A stretch of DNA of 64,000 bases from Phycisphaerales bacterium (GTDB lineage Bacteria; Planctomycetota; Phycisphaerae; Phycisphaerales; UBA1924). The DNA lies in the NCBI GenBank assembly GCA_905339235.1, contig CAJPFG010000001.1, positions 206,645-270,644 on the forward strand. The letters are read 5' to 3'. Positions 26,901-33,477 of this stretch are shown one piece after another. Numbering within the stretch: the first letter of the stretch is position 1; each line of letters begins with the position of its first letter. A program made the position numbers and the translations under genes. Below the pieces are notes generated by a model that worked only from the letters and a program-made list of their open reading frames with translations, was not told where the DNA came from and made no database searches.

Positions 26901-27865
26901 TGCTCAAGATCGTGGACGAACTCGACCAGACCCCGCCGCAGGTGATGATCCAGGTCCTTCTCGCGGAAGTGACTGTGGACAGCGCCGAGCAGTGGGGGAT
27001 GGACGCCAAGGTCGGGCCCTTCGGCGGCGACGGCTACGTCATCGGTTCGACGGCCCAGGGCGTGGGAGTCGCGACGGCGCTGGGCGTGCCCAATCTTTCC
27101 GTGACAAGCGCCGACTTCGGCGTGCTCATCCGCGCGCTCGAACTCCAGGGAAAACTCGAAATCCTCAGCAACCCGCAGGTGCTCGCCAACAACAACAAGC
27201 AGGCGCAGATCAAGGTGGTGGACGACATCGGCCTGGCCGGCAACACCCAGCGCGGCTTCGGCTCGGACACGATCGTCTCCACCGTCCAGCGGCAGGACGT
27301 GGGGATCATCCTGAAAGTCACGCCCGCCATCTCGGCCGACGGCTTCGTACGCATGGAAATCTCGCCCGAGATCTCGTCCCTCACCAACCGCACGACGCAG
27401 ATCAACCGCGATCAGACCGCGCCCATCATCACCAAGCGCACGGTGGACACCGTCGTGACCGTGAAGGACGGTCAGAGCGTCGTCATCGGCGGGCTGATCC
27501 AGACCACCGAAGAGCGTCGCCGTAGCAAGGTCCCGATACTGGGCGAAATCCCCATCTTGGGCCTGCCCTTCCAGACCAAGCAGAACACCATGAACAAGAC
27601 CGAACTGCTGGTCATCCTGACACCCCGTGTCATCCCCAACGACGGCGCGGACACCGACCAACTCGTGCAGGATGTCACCGAGCAGCGGGTGGACCAACTC
27701 GACGATCCCACCCGTGTGCAGGACTTCCTCGAGCGCATTCGCCTGGAGGTCAAACAGCAGAACGCCAAGCACGGCATCGTTCCGCCGGCTCCCGCGCAGG
27801 ATGTGCCTCCCGCCGAGCCGGCCGCGCCTCCCCCACCCAACAACGCACCACAGGAACCGCGATGA
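14933..27865 (+). CDS. gspD: Giant secretin (GspD-type) with about 46 N-domain repeats
   Basis: 4310 residues against about 650-750 for ordinary GspD. Seen: a signal peptide (1-27), N0 domain (57-130), about 46 tandem secretin-N-type repeats (157-4000, mean about 84 residues), the C-terminal secretin beta-barrel domain (4001-4236, with EILSNPQVLANNNKQAQI, VGIILKVTPAIS and VVIGGLI ... KVPILGEIPILG) and a Pro-rich tail. Each repeat has a helix-rich first half and a strand motif like TNSLIVSA followed by a helix ending in LD. Secretins form outer-membrane channels; the N domains stack in the periplasm and N0 contacts the inner-membrane platform. The strong AGGGAGG site 5 nt before ATG fixes the start. 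The frame is uninterrupted. It is co-directional with gspF-M, and its stop overlaps the next gene by ATGA. The function as a secretin is secure; what needs such length is unknown. Confidence 0.97.
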   Translation: MPRRKTRSLLVSASLVAVVGLPVSVWSQDAQPPVKAPESAAGGAAAMQPDPTKADSKLRFNFKDTPIDQVLDFFARESGVPVIYEAAIPAGTVSFVSASEYTYAEALSILNLNLARFGVHLRREAQYMYLGTLQDSMKRAASTPADMARLNALTPDQIVTVSIPLDNARADQVAEQVKTMVGAYGGVLAIPTQNMIVVVESVGQIRRIRDVVEAIDSRKPADAAFKMFVLQYANCDAVLNALRGLVSERRSTVIVDKDGGQRVVQDQNLQGLNLASDPRTNSIVAVGPESRIKLVAEVVTMLDVPENAVGTFGAATDTNAGVELRTFTLTNITAEEAAKQVNALFQALDPKRRPAVLPLPSAGKITIIGGKGLVSQAAMLLGELDPGAGIGGPASATLERRAATIKLKNATPAMIEGLVTRLGTPRQQQVLKIAPTPDGKSIIVMGPDADVTAVESLITALDVPAEMDRDVRMVKITRGEAAEVLRQTQSLYEKTGKAAREPITATLDEATRTVTLVGSRAALGDFDTLLNSTQAVSATEQESRKFQLQRGTPSSIAGKLSRLSRSLLAPSDGAAYVEPIFDPVDELGLLVVRAQPAQFQVLSVLVQQLDAAEGGGRDVRVVKLGTADPHGVLKRAQKMYEERTAGMTPEQAGPIVADFDETTGAVVLSGRAVGMRLFTETLNQAQQLVPPARTTRVVDVHNTSAAKVIEPLRSLMASADSIDPARKVPDPTMQVVERTNSLLITAEDAQHRLIQDFVTRLDKVDDQTLPPMKLIQLRQADAAGVAGMLTEQYGKRPQSERLAKPVEVRSDAATNTLIVSAHPDLFTEIKSFVEEMNKEKREAPDRVTELFPLKVAKAVDVATAMDRLYPEPPMPVDRLNRPQPWLRKAKDVFVSAEATSNSLIIDASPERMESLKQLAERLDRVEVPPQAQLRTFRVPTQSLDAVTRTLQSMSTRGLLTEPAQPGKQPVQVLIEPEPKSGTLIVAGDSKTFETVEQLMKDLSLVPVEKTLRIFPISNEKASVVRDRAMAIYDAQVAQVPTANPIDVTADEKANTLVVVADGEGMQRFSKVIDELNRQSGPAREVRLIDLKMAKADEVVGFLRDLVKSSESFTIKGGAEPVFEVIESTNQIMAAAQPMQFLVIEALARNLDSKQGGDRPPMRILKLRTTDAANLAGVLQRSYDARTPEERGKKPVSIESDAATNTLIVSAHAEVLPEIEGIISQLNETEAADANGREIRIFPLKVARAEELAQTIDQMYPEPPIPLDPRTRQPRPDLKLPREVIVRADRATNSLIVDAPSKRLAGFEQLVKSLDQTKLADNVTLRTYRVERADLNSLATTLKNLSATGSLGNKSSTAPVTISTDTPTRTLIVSGPTEVFAAVEDVLKKLDTGSSMPPSDMKLYALVSARADRISPLVERVLTTRAKEMRAAEGKGVPDNEKLVEVTPDPASNTLIVSAPSNVLLIADGIIKALDQQSVATAVEVRVFRLSKGEAASVATAMGTALKAQDKPGATAATVTPEPASNTIVVVGTAEQIERAGKLVETMDAAVDRDGMGLKTIMLKHARAETLAPVLEGVLAKESSIDRLPQWMQAQVLSRGGTEPPKVRVIAEQRLNALVVSGPRAIIDMAEQAIAELDADPTGAGPQRAVRVITLQNADAAQLAASLEAVFKDAAGQEPPPVIRVDSQSNSLIVRGSTEQMTTVDDLTKKLDAAAVNVSRQMRMVPIDPSRADAELLARTLKRLIEQQGGTKVEVISTEELLKRSQKGDPGETEAPKEKRTGSLNDRGSRSRGLSTLGAAIVAAVTAIPQAEAAPAPQAQPAPEAEDTGVTIAVDKATNTIMFVGSPRMADRLAQLAKQLESQMPAEPTGVRVVTMPSNVDADQVAQMVRQTVSQIGRLSAGNAGGFTGPVTLSVDPAGGALIVLSNDTDFETVGKLIATMTQTVPGGKMTVKVYPLTSISAQRAIQSVQDLFTTAPRGAQARRIREIELSMPGAQGEITGRIDPSTIRMTSDPGGAGVIIAAPDEAIPIIDRLLETIDQSPVKDRLAIRRYEVKNARAEDLGRTLQSLFDAQRQGTSANDLPQARFVPDARTNTLLVTASDPQHKDVVRLLAEADAPMDRPDREMAIITLRQAAPSTVRRIVDEVLIARDPARKDRIQISAEDGSSVLVVRAAKEDLEQVRAIIAQVDQAETGGQPVRSIKLERADAGQVAQALQTFFRDRATGRPGQRGVNRVAVVGDKRTGTLVVSASDEDFAQVTELIKTFDTPAPSQDLQFKVVPLKNARVNDVSNTIKSIVDEVRWETAFGAGGQGDKVDLHIEANERTNSLVLIGRGEAMQTAERVIQALDMPEEARATLTIKSVKVRGADVQALRNVLQRAFTTPNWRSWRGPDPEAITVEIDRAQRALILVGKAERVQQAADYITQLDQGAEGGALKVEAITLEHAKADRAANSLRQFFSDRAKAQGVDQPGVSIIGSSDGNVLIVSGDDDNLATLKDLIAQIDQPDGGKDRRIDVVSLQNAQANDVATSLRAMFARGTREDERVIITPQPSTNSVIVSAPAGTYPEVLTLLKQLDAAPKADEANIETVALTSARAQDVAQALKTALPPNVKVTVTPVVRSNSLLLTGSKEAIAIVIDQIKKIDTEPVRSGLVFRRFKLTSAESSDVSYTVEQLLRARPKSPTEPAASIDYSRNDNTLTVYAPADQIEEIEKIIRELDQAPSEERTTEFVKLDYANATQAANALRVFYGRSAPEAASAGARNVTILPDALSNSLVIRADKTQWEGIRALLTKLDTKEYDTTRQLAVIGLEHADAASVAKALNEGLRAPLEEQLRQAQIRQVRQRQGQPVRPSDERAEATVLVDAEGVPTVSAEPQTNSLIVFAGGKELERIREIVRQLDVSGFADMPKPRIIALKNGKPTAVANTIREMYLNKLERANGPRAVLVIGEDTTGALIVRADDEKFAQIKALAETLEQQGEIGRVSPHVVRLKNIAAGRLRQTILTTFTETAKSQGETLAVEVDRASNSLVVACSSRLLEEIKKVIAELDQPAFGTSPDGTGAGLIGQNVTIVDVVNNDPADIKRILDDMGLTKVQALDRPGVVSEQVSISVMSTRRALAVVGAPGDGRAVEGLVKALDAAPMDAQQQVFIVPLKLATAATLATTLNTMLKVDDPANGLTGPARALTEQIRRLQLVKNGADQPTGVVDLSKPIKILADAESNSLILTSTQANIDALREVVKSLDILPTGDAVVMRIFPLENASATRVKAVVDQLFQQGEELRRLPGTKRQGLPPTATGQALAGEIAIAVDDRTNTLIAAGREEAVALVEVLIKDLDGERVSKWVEPVIVPLKFADARTLAAKLNEVLVRGLSTTQEAAGLQKQFGRLRLMQQGAAPAAPVNGPAPVPISNMLQADLFAPVTGLVVTAEEHMNALIVVGTPANNAVVRALVAQLDVEAASAANTVRIFPLRFAAAERVSGVLRDVFRQRAEADQDRPEDRLIITTDVRTNALVVSTSPRSFAVVEGLLKTLDGEKSNFSVGMHVLPIVNSDVRQLAPRIERLMRERIQAAAQVGSIRNPLDAFSIEPEPTSNLLIVACSDENLTVVKELIAALTADSEKLAAGERVDIVQLSRARAGEVAQSLDQLYIEKENQRRGPGAVRAMANERLNALVISGNEQDLIELRALAKKVDSAEFTQKQQIKWIELKSANANEVVRLVQSVLAGRPMGGGSGLGARQATRVQFLREKMRDEMVGQGKPPTEADIDGAIKDQVTLNADVRTNSVWITAPEAMATLITEMITDIEESSAGARKIEKFRLVNADAVKMRELLRDIFQLQQQGESLVLVPVRSDLNQRNEPAQSPAADGASVAMEDVSVTPVPDERQQLSIAVDQRTNSLIVSGTDEYLTLVRKVVTELDAISANERERRVYKLRNAKAKEIETTLKSYFQGEADKERLTLGTDRAGSLMKQLEEEVTVVGDEASNKLVISTSPKYMESVLKIVDELDQTPPQVMIQVLLAEVTVDSAEQWGMDAKVGPFGGDGYVIGSTAQGVGVATALGVPNLSVTSADFGVLIRALELQGKLEILSNPQVLANNNKQAQIKVVDDIGLAGNTQRGFGSDTIVSTVQRQDVGIILKVTPAISADGFVRMEISPEISSLTNRTTQINRDQTAPIITKRTVDTVVTVKDGQSVVIGGLIQTTEERRRSKVPILGEIPILGLPFQTKQNTMNKTELLVILTPRVIPNDGADTDQLVQDVTEQRVDQLDDPTRVQDFLERIRLEVKQQNAKHGIVPPAPAQDVPPAEPAAPPPPNNAPQEPR
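15101..15325 (+). other. Secretin N0 (STN-like) domain of the giant secretin
   Basis: Residues 57-130: FKDTPIDQVLDFFARESGVP followed by VSFVSASEYTYAEALSILN and HLRREAQYMYL matches the beta-alpha-beta pattern of the secretin/TonB short N-terminal domain. It is single-copy, unlike the domains that follow. Confidence 0.85.
16781..17950 (+). repeat. Five-domain block A of the secretin array
   Basis: Domains 7-11 by my count (390 residues). Each aligns in order with the five domains of the next block. Examples are QYGKRPQSERLAKPVEVRSD against SYDARTPEERGKKPVSIESD, and DRLYPEPPMPVDRLNRPQP against DQMYPEPPIPLDPRTRQPRP. The equal length of the two blocks supports a unit duplication. Confidence 0.7.
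17951..19120 (+). repeat. Five-domain block B of the secretin array
   Basis: Domains 12-16, the partner of block A, again 1170 bp. The best-conserved pairs are domains 9/14 (both with SDAATNTLIVSAH) and 10/15 (both with MDRLYPEPP- or DQMYPEPP-like inserts), while the first domain of each block has diverged more. Confidence 0.7.
20285..20368 (+). other. Signal-peptide-like segment inside the giant secretin
   Basis: Residues 1785-1812 read as a basic stretch RGSRSRG, a hydrophobic core LSTLGAAIVAAVTAI and an AEA-like cleavage site, followed by an Ala/Pro/Gln-rich linker. It sits inside repeat 21, whose normal loop it expands. It looks like a former N-terminus absorbed by gene fusion, or a flexible hinge. 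Confidence 0.5.
26933..27640 (+). other. C-terminal secretin domain
   Basis: Residues 4001-4236: opens with VMIQVLLAEVTVDSAEQWG, contains the gate region and the conserved VPILGEIPILGLPFQ and LLVILTPRVI motifs of the outer-membrane beta-barrel. Length and motifs are ordinary for GspD/PilQ, so only the periplasmic part is enlarged. Confidence 0.95.
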
Positions 27866-28371
27866 CCGAAGTTCGAACGATTCTGATCTGGAGCATCGCG
27901 GCCTCGCTCCTGGGAGGATGCGTGACCGACGGGCCCAAGACCGGCCCGAAACGCCCGCAGCCGTCCAACGCGGTCCCCACGCAGTTCGTCCCCTCCATCG
28001 GGAGTTTCGAGGACACCAACGCCAACGGGTACCCCGACAGCGCCACGATCTCGATCTACGTGTTCTCGGATTCGTACCCAGAGGCGTCGATCCTTGTCCC
28101 GGGCACGCTCTCGTTTCGGCTGACCACTCGCGATGGCAAGGTGCTGCGGGAGTGGGCGTTCGACGAGGCGCGCACCGCCGGGTTGGTGCGGCGAGGACCC
28201 GTCGGCCCGGGTTATGTCCTGCGCCTGAGCCTCCTGGACCAGGGCGGAACGGATGTGCTCACGGAAAACAGGGGCGATCTGGTCGTCATGTTCCGATCCC
28301 GCGACGGGGCGACACTGACATCGCTCCCGGAAACCGTTCGCATCGGAAAACCTGGCCGCCCGGGGGGCTGA
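27862..28371 (+). CDS. Small lipoprotein overlapping the secretin gene
   Basis: 169 residues. Seen: an N-terminal hydrophobic segment with the lipobox LLGGC (cysteine near residue 20), a Lys/Pro linker, then a beta-rich domain without a family match: DTNANGYPDSATISIYVFSD, which looks like a calcium-loop-like motif, and SFRLTTRDGKVLREWAF. The ATG overlaps the giant secretin stop as ATGA, so the two are probably translated together. Position suggests a role in secretin insertion or stability, as pilotin lipoproteins have, but no sequence similarity to pilotins is visible. Function unproven. Confidence 0.75.
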   Translation: MTEVRTILIWSIAASLLGGCVTDGPKTGPKRPQPSNAVPTQFVPSIGSFEDTNANGYPDSATISIYVFSDSYPEASILVPGTLSFRLTTRDGKVLREWAFDEARTAGLVRRGPVGPGYVLRLSLLDQGGTDVLTENRGDLVVMFRSRDGATLTSLPETVRIGKPGRPGG

Positions 28372-28508
28372 ACGGCTTCCGTCCCAGAGTCACCCCCGGC
28401 CACACTCGACAACAAAAAGGACCGATAGTCGCCTAGCATGTTGGCCGCTGACGGCCGGCAGTGAACGGCATTTGTTCGGCCAACAGGCTCTCGAATACAG
28501 GAACGCAC

Positions 28509-31349
28509 ATGACCGGGTCTCCGCGCACTTCTGATGCAAGCCAGAGCGCCGTTCGCGCCGTCCCCGCGTCGGTCAACGGCTGGCAGGTTGGCTTTCTTGA
28601 GCAGGAATACGATCGGTTCCGGACCGATCCGGCCTCGGTGAGTCCCGAGACTGCCGCGTTTTTCCGTGGGTTTGACCTGGGTTCCGCCGGCGGAGCGTTC
28701 AAGTCCGAGGGCGACTCCTCCCCGTTCCAATCCAGCGTTTCAGATCTCGTCAACGCCTACCGCGAGTTTGGCCATCAGGGGGCGCGGCTGGACCCGCTGG
28801 GCCGAGAGCCGCAGCGTCCCGCGGTCCTGACCCTCGAATACCACCAACTCTCAGCCGCGGACCTCGATCGCGATGTTGCTACCGATGTTTTTCCAGGGAG
28901 GAGTTCCTCGACCCTTCGCCAAGTGATCGACCACCTCGAGCGGGCCTATTGCGGCTCGATCGGCTCGGAGTTCATGCACATCCCGGTGGACGAAGAGCGG
29001 GAGTGGTTCCTTTCGCGGCTTGAACGCGGCGAAGGCCGGCCCGCGTTCGCTCCCGAGGATCGCAAGAGCATCCTTGCGGAACTCGCGTCCGCGGAAGCGT
29101 TCGACAAGTTCCTCGGCAAGCGGTATCAGGGGAAGAAACGATTCGCCCTTGAAGGCGGCGAGACGCTCATCCCCCTGCTGCAGGCGATGTTCCGGCACGC
29201 CGGCAGCGTCGGGGTCGAAGATCTGGTGATGGGAATGGCCCACCGTGGCCGCCAGACAGTGTTGCGGGTGTGCCTCCGCAAAGACCTCCAGCAACTTTTC
29301 ACCGAGTTCGAGGATTCCTGGGCCGACGGCGAGAACTACACCGGCGGAGACGTGAAGTATCACGGCGGATACGCCGCGGACATGCCGCTGGCGAACGGCA
29401 AGTCGATCCACCTGTCGATGCTCAACAACCCAAGCCACCTCGAGGCCGTGAACCCGGTGGTGATGGGCCGTTGCCGAGCGAGGCAGGATCAGTTGGGCGA
29501 CACCGAGCGCCGGCGAGCGATTTCGCTGCTCATCCACGGCGACGCCGCGGTCGCCGGGCAGGGGATCGTCAGCGAATGCCTGACGATGAGCCAGTTGGAT
29601 GGCTACACCGTCGGCGGCACGCTGCACGTGGTCTCCAACAACCAGATCGGCTTCACCACCAACCCGCGCGACGGCCGCTCCAGCCTGTACTGCACGGATG
29701 TCGCCAAGATCATCAACGCGCCGGTGCTTCACGTGAACGGAGACGACCCCGAAGCCGCGGTGTGGGCGGCCATCCTCGCGATCGAGTACCGGCACAGGTT
29801 CCGAAAGGACATCTTCATCGATCTGGTGTGCTTCCGGCGGTACGGCCACAACGAGCAGGACGAACCGACCTTTACCCAGCCCGCAATGTACGCGCTGGTT
29901 CGCCAGCACCCGGGCACCGCGGAGAAGTATCGCCAGCGACTCATCCAGGACGGCGTCGTCACGCCCGAGCAGGCGCAGGCGATGCTCGACGCCGAGCAGC
30001 ACGAACTCGACGCCGCCCAGGCCGCGGCCAAGGAAAAGCCGGTCGATCCCGTGGCCCCGCCCGGCGGTGGGGAATGGAAAGGCCTGACGGCGAAGTATTC
30101 GTTCGAATCGCCCCGCACGGCCGTGGACCCCAAGGTGCTGGCGGAAGTGTGCGAAGCCCTCGGGCGAGCGCCGGAAGGCTTCCATGTCCATCCCAAACTC
30201 AAGGCACTGATGCAGTCGCGGGCCTCGATCGCGACGAGCGGCAAGGTATCTCACGCCGACGGCGAGCAACTCGCGTTCGGGACGTTGCTGCTGGACGGGA
30301 CCGACATCCGGCTCTCGGGTCAGGACGTTCGGCGCGGCACGTTCACCCATCGCCACTCGATGATCTTCGATGAGCAGACCGGCGAGGCGTACACGCCGGT
30401 CAACCACATCCGGCCGGGAAAGCAGCGTCGCTTCAGCGCCTGGAACAGCCCGCTTTCCGAATACGGCGTGATGGGCTTCGACTACGGGTACTCGTGCGGC
30501 TCGCCGCGGACGCTGGTGATCTGGGAAGCCCAGTTCGGCGACTTCTTCAACGGCGCCCAGATCATCGTGGACCAGTTCCTGTCATCGTCGGAAGTCAAGT
30601 GGAGCCGGTGGACGGGGCTGGTGCTGCTGCTCCCGCATGGGTGCGAGGGCCAGGGTCCGGAGCATTCCTCGGCGCGCCTGGAGCGATTCCTGCAGATGTG
30701 CGCGGGCGAGAACATGGAGGTCGTCAGCCCGACCACCGGCGCCCAGACGTTCCACCTCCTGCGGCGCCAGGCGCTGCGAAACTTCCGCAAGCCGCTCATC
30801 GTGATGTCGCCCAAGCGTTTCCTGCGCTTGGATACCAGCGCCGTGGACGAACTCACGACGGGCTCGTTCCAGCATGTGCTCGACGATCCCGCGATGAAGG
30901 GCGAAGCGCGGAACGTCAAGCGGGTGATCTACTGCACCGGCAAGATCTTCCACGAACTCGCCGAGAGACGCGCGGCCTCCGGCCGTAACGACGCCGCGAT
31001 CATCCGCATCGAGCAGTTGTACCCGTTCAACGCGCCGATGGCCCGGGAGATCGACGCGCGGTACCCCGCTTCCATCCCGCGCGTGTGGGTCCAGGAAGAA
31101 CCGCGGAACACCGGCGGCTTCCCTTACATCTCCGAAGTATTCCGCGACCAACTCGGGATTCATCTCGGGTACATCGGGCGGGCCGCCTCGCCCTCTCCCG
31201 CGACCGGCTCCGAGCACGCCCACAAGGACCAGCAGGAGCGATTGCTCACCGATGCCCTCAGCGTCGGCGCTCCGGCCCCGGCGGTCAACGGGTCCGGCAT
31301 CGAGCACAAGTCCGCCCGGGCCGCGCACATTGTGAAATCAAAGCACTGA
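28509..31349 (+). CDS. sucA: 2-oxoglutarate dehydrogenase E1 component SucA
   Basis: 946 residues, normal for SucA; thiamine-diphosphate enzyme that decarboxylates 2-oxoglutarate in the TCA cycle; cytosolic complex. Seen: the N-terminal E1 motif NGWQVGFLEQEYDRFRTDP with a Pro-rich start, GMAHRGR (catalytic histidine region), the TPP/Mg site HGDAAVAGQGIVSECLTM and NNQIGFTT, FRRYGHNEQDEP, and the C-terminal transketolase-like region with FDYGYSCGSP and RIEQLYPFNAP. The start at 28509 is preferred over a GTG at 28461: AGGAA lies 5 nt upstream and the protein then begins in the usual place. It is followed by sucB after 33 nt. Confidence 0.96.
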   Translation: MTGSPRTSDASQSAVRAVPASVNGWQVGFLEQEYDRFRTDPASVSPETAAFFRGFDLGSAGGAFKSEGDSSPFQSSVSDLVNAYREFGHQGARLDPLGREPQRPAVLTLEYHQLSAADLDRDVATDVFPGRSSSTLRQVIDHLERAYCGSIGSEFMHIPVDEEREWFLSRLERGEGRPAFAPEDRKSILAELASAEAFDKFLGKRYQGKKRFALEGGETLIPLLQAMFRHAGSVGVEDLVMGMAHRGRQTVLRVCLRKDLQQLFTEFEDSWADGENYTGGDVKYHGGYAADMPLANGKSIHLSMLNNPSHLEAVNPVVMGRCRARQDQLGDTERRRAISLLIHGDAAVAGQGIVSECLTMSQLDGYTVGGTLHVVSNNQIGFTTNPRDGRSSLYCTDVAKIINAPVLHVNGDDPEAAVWAAILAIEYRHRFRKDIFIDLVCFRRYGHNEQDEPTFTQPAMYALVRQHPGTAEKYRQRLIQDGVVTPEQAQAMLDAEQHELDAAQAAAKEKPVDPVAPPGGGEWKGLTAKYSFESPRTAVDPKVLAEVCEALGRAPEGFHVHPKLKALMQSRASIATSGKVSHADGEQLAFGTLLLDGTDIRLSGQDVRRGTFTHRHSMIFDEQTGEAYTPVNHIRPGKQRRFSAWNSPLSEYGVMGFDYGYSCGSPRTLVIWEAQFGDFFNGAQIIVDQFLSSSEVKWSRWTGLVLLLPHGCEGQGPEHSSARLERFLQMCAGENMEVVSPTTGAQTFHLLRRQALRNFRKPLIVMSPKRFLRLDTSAVDELTTGSFQHVLDDPAMKGEARNVKRVIYCTGKIFHELAERRAASGRNDAAIIRIEQLYPFNAPMAREIDARYPASIPRVWVQEEPRNTGGFPYISEVFRDQLGIHLGYIGRAASPSPATGSEHAHKDQQERLLTDALSVGAPAPAVNGSGIEHKSARAAHIVKSKH

Positions 31350-31382
31350 ACCCGCGGCGATCCGCCGCTTCCGAGGTGATGC

Positions 31383-32678
31383 ATGGCAGTCGATATCGTG
31401 ATCCCCCAGGCCGGCGAGAGCGTGACGAGCGGCGTGATCGCGCGCTGGGTCAAGAGCGAGGGCGATCAGGTTCGGCGCGACGAGACCGTCCTCGAACTCG
31501 AAACCGACAAGGTCACCATGGAAGTCGTCGCCCCCGCCGCCGGAGCGCTCAAGATCCTCGTGCAAGCCGGTGAGACCGTCGCGATCGGCCAGAAGGTCGG
31601 CGCGGTCGATGAGTCCGCGGCCGGAGCGGCGGCGCCCACGGCAGCCAAGCCCGCGCAGGCTCAGGCCGCGGCCTCCAGCCCCCCCCCGCCCGCATCGGCG
31701 ACCGCCGTCGCGGCCCCGGCGGAGCACGCGGAAGGAACCAACGGCGACGTTCGCGCGACCCCGCTCGCGAAGAAGATCGCCGCGGAACACAACGTCGATC
31801 TCGCGAAAGTGCAGGGGACCGGCGCAGGGGGCCGGATCCGCGAGCAGGACGTGCTGGCGGCGGTGGAGTCGCGCAAGTCGGCGCCCGCGCCGGCCGCGCG
31901 TCCGACGGCGCCAGCGCCCGCTCCGGCGACCAGGCCCGCCCCTGGTCCGGTGGGTTCTCGCGGCGTAACCCGCGAACGCATGAGCCCGTTGCGCCAGCGC
32001 GTGGCGCAGAGGCTGGTGCAGTCCCAGCACACCGCGGCGATTCTCACCACCTTCAACGAGGTGGACATGACCGCGGTCATGGACCTGCGAAAGCAGTACA
32101 AGGAGGATTTCGAGAAAAAGCACGGGATCGGGCTGGGGTTCATGAGTTTCTTCGTCAAGGCCGCGGTCGCCGCCCTGCGCCACATGCCGGTGGCCAACTC
32201 CTTCATCGTGGAGGAGAACGGCGTCCCGATGATCGAGCGGCACGACTACTGCGACATCGCGGTGGCGGTGAGCACGCCCAAGGGCCTCATGGTCCCGGTG
32301 CTGCGCAACTGCGAGGCGAAGAGTTTCGCCGGGATCGAACTGGCCCTGAAGGACCTGGCCGTCCGCGCCCGCGACGGAAAGATCGAACTCTCCGACCTCC
32401 AGGGCGGGACGTTCACGATCAGCAACGGCGGGGTCTTCGGCAGCCTGATGGGGACGCCCATCATCAATCCGCCCCAGTCGGCCATCCTCGGCATGCACGC
32501 GATCAAGAGCCGGGCGGTCGAGTGGCCCGTGGGCAGCGGGCAGGTCGCCATCCGCCCGATGATGTACCTCGCGCTCTCGTACGATCACCGGCTGCTCGAC
32601 GGCGCCGACGCCGTGCAGTTCCTCGTGAAGGTCAAGCAGTGCATCGAAGACCCGCACCGGCTCATGCTCGAAGTGTGA
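31383..32678 (+). CDS. sucB: Dihydrolipoamide succinyltransferase E2 (SucB/OdhB)
   Basis: 431 residues; the core of the 2-oxoglutarate dehydrogenase complex, transferring succinyl to CoA. Seen: a lipoyl domain (1-76, lipoylated lysine in [10 protein letters not shown]), an Ala/Pro-rich hinge, a peripheral-subunit-binding domain (about 115-150: [19 protein letters not shown] ... GRIREQDVL), a second hinge and a catalytic domain whose end carries [14 protein letters not shown] (catalytic His and Asp). GAGGTGATGC precedes the ATG. It forms an operon with sucA; the E3 gene (lpd) is not in the window. Succinyl specificity is inferred from linkage to sucA. Confidence 0.95.
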   Translation: MAVDIVIPQAGESVTSGVIARWVKSEGDQVRRDETVLELETDKVTMEVVAPAAGALKILVQAGETVAIGQKVGAVDESAAGAAAPTAAKPAQAQAAASSPPPPASATAVAAPAEHAEGTNGDVRATPLAKKIAAEHNVDLAKVQGTGAGGRIREQDVLAAVESRKSAPAPAARPTAPAPAPATRPAPGPVGSRGVTRERMSPLRQRVAQRLVQSQHTAAILTTFNEVDMTAVMDLRKQYKEDFEKKHGIGLGFMSFFVKAAVAALRHMPVANSFIVEENGVPMIERHDYCDIAVAVSTPKGLMVPVLRNCEAKSFAGIELALKDLAVRARDGKIELSDLQGGTFTISNGGVFGSLMGTPIINPPQSAILGMHAIKSRAVEWPVGSGQVAIRPMMYLALSYDHRLLDGADAVQFLVKVKQCIEDPHRLMLEV

Positions 32679-32681
32679 TGT

Positions 32682-33443
32682 TCAATACGAGGCGTCGCTC
32701 GGATCTTCGCACCGTACGGCGAACAGCCGGCACGACAGCCAGCACACCAGCCCGAGATACACAACGCACGCGGTGATCACCGGCACCATGCCCCAGACCA
32801 TGTAGCCCGTCACGCCAATCACGTCGGGCGGATCGCCGGCGCCTTGCCCAACCACCAGCGTCAGCACCGTCGCGAGCACCACGAAAACTCCGAGCACGCC
32901 GAGGATCGGGATCAGCCACAGGCAAACGACGGCAAAGTGCGCAAGCCTCAGATCGTTGATTCTCAACGCCGTCCAGCGGCAGAGCCATACGGAGCAGAAG
33001 AACATGGTGATCGCCGCCAGCGACTTCAGCAGCGCCTGCGGAACTACTTCCGCGAGTGCGCGAGTGCCCCCGTTCGACCCGCGGGCGTACATCACGACGG
33101 AAACCACGGCGTAGAGCACGAGCGCGATCCGCAGGACAATTTTAGTGCCCCAGATTCCCGAAGGGTCACGTGTTCCGTCGGGGGTCGCGAAGAGCCACCA
33201 CCCCGCCGCGCTCAGCAGGCCCAGGCTCAGTTCGAGCAGGCCGGTCTGAAAGCCGCCCGCGCCCGATCGTGCAGATATCGTCGCCAGCCCATCGATCATC
33301 AGCACCAGTTGCGCGAGCCACGAGAGAATCACCAGCACCGTGCCCAGCCACAGATGGCGCCAGGCAGGCGAATACGGGTCCAGCACGGGCACCCGAAGCC
33401 CCGGAATCTCCACGTACCCAATCCCCGTGGAAGTGACGCTCAT
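32682..33443 (-). CDS. Multi-pass membrane protein of unknown function
   Basis: 253 residues with about six hydrophobic segments (examples: LWLGTVLVILSWLAQLVLMI, LELSLGLLSAAGWWLF, KIVLRIALVLYAVVSVVMYA, FAVVCLWLIPILGVLGVFVV and MVWGMVPVITACVVYLGLVC). I recognise no family; the topology resembles planctomycete integral-membrane hypotheticals. It ends 4 nt from the convergent sucB stop. A TGTGGTATACT promoter-like element lies with its TATACT box 7 nt before the ATG. Confidence 0.7.
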   Translation of the reverse strand: MSVTSTGIGYVEIPGLRVPVLDPYSPAWRHLWLGTVLVILSWLAQLVLMIDGLATISARSGAGGFQTGLLELSLGLLSAAGWWLFATPDGTRDPSGIWGTKIVLRIALVLYAVVSVVMYARGSNGGTRALAEVVPQALLKSLAAITMFFCSVWLCRWTALRINDLRLAHFAVVCLWLIPILGVLGVFVVLATVLTLVVGQGAGDPPDVIGVTGYMVWGMVPVITACVVYLGLVCWLSCRLFAVRCEDPSDASY

Positions 33444-33450
33444 CGCGGGC

Positions 33451-33461
33451 AGTATACCACA
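33451..33461 (-). promoter_or_regulatory. Extended -10 element for the membrane protein gene
   Basis: Read on the minus strand: TGTGGTATACT, with the TATACT hexamer ending 7 nt before the start codon at 33443. A near-identical TGTGGTATAGT occurs at 46118-46128 upstream of the gene that starts at 46010. Confidence 0.5.
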
Positions 33462-33477
33462 GTTTCTGCGTTCCCCG

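Larger units (their letters stand above)
15401..26932 (+). repeat. Array of about 46 secretin-N-type domain repeats
   Basis: Residues 157-4000 of the giant secretin. By eye I could segment 46 units, each opening with a beta-strand such as VRVFPLKNA, an Ala-rich helix (ADxVAxxL), a variable loop, a strand motif close to TNSLIV and a helix ending in LD. Units vary from about 70 to 110 residues because of loop insertions; protein identity between most units is low, so the array is old. The count is a hand count and could be off by one or two. Confidence 0.9.
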
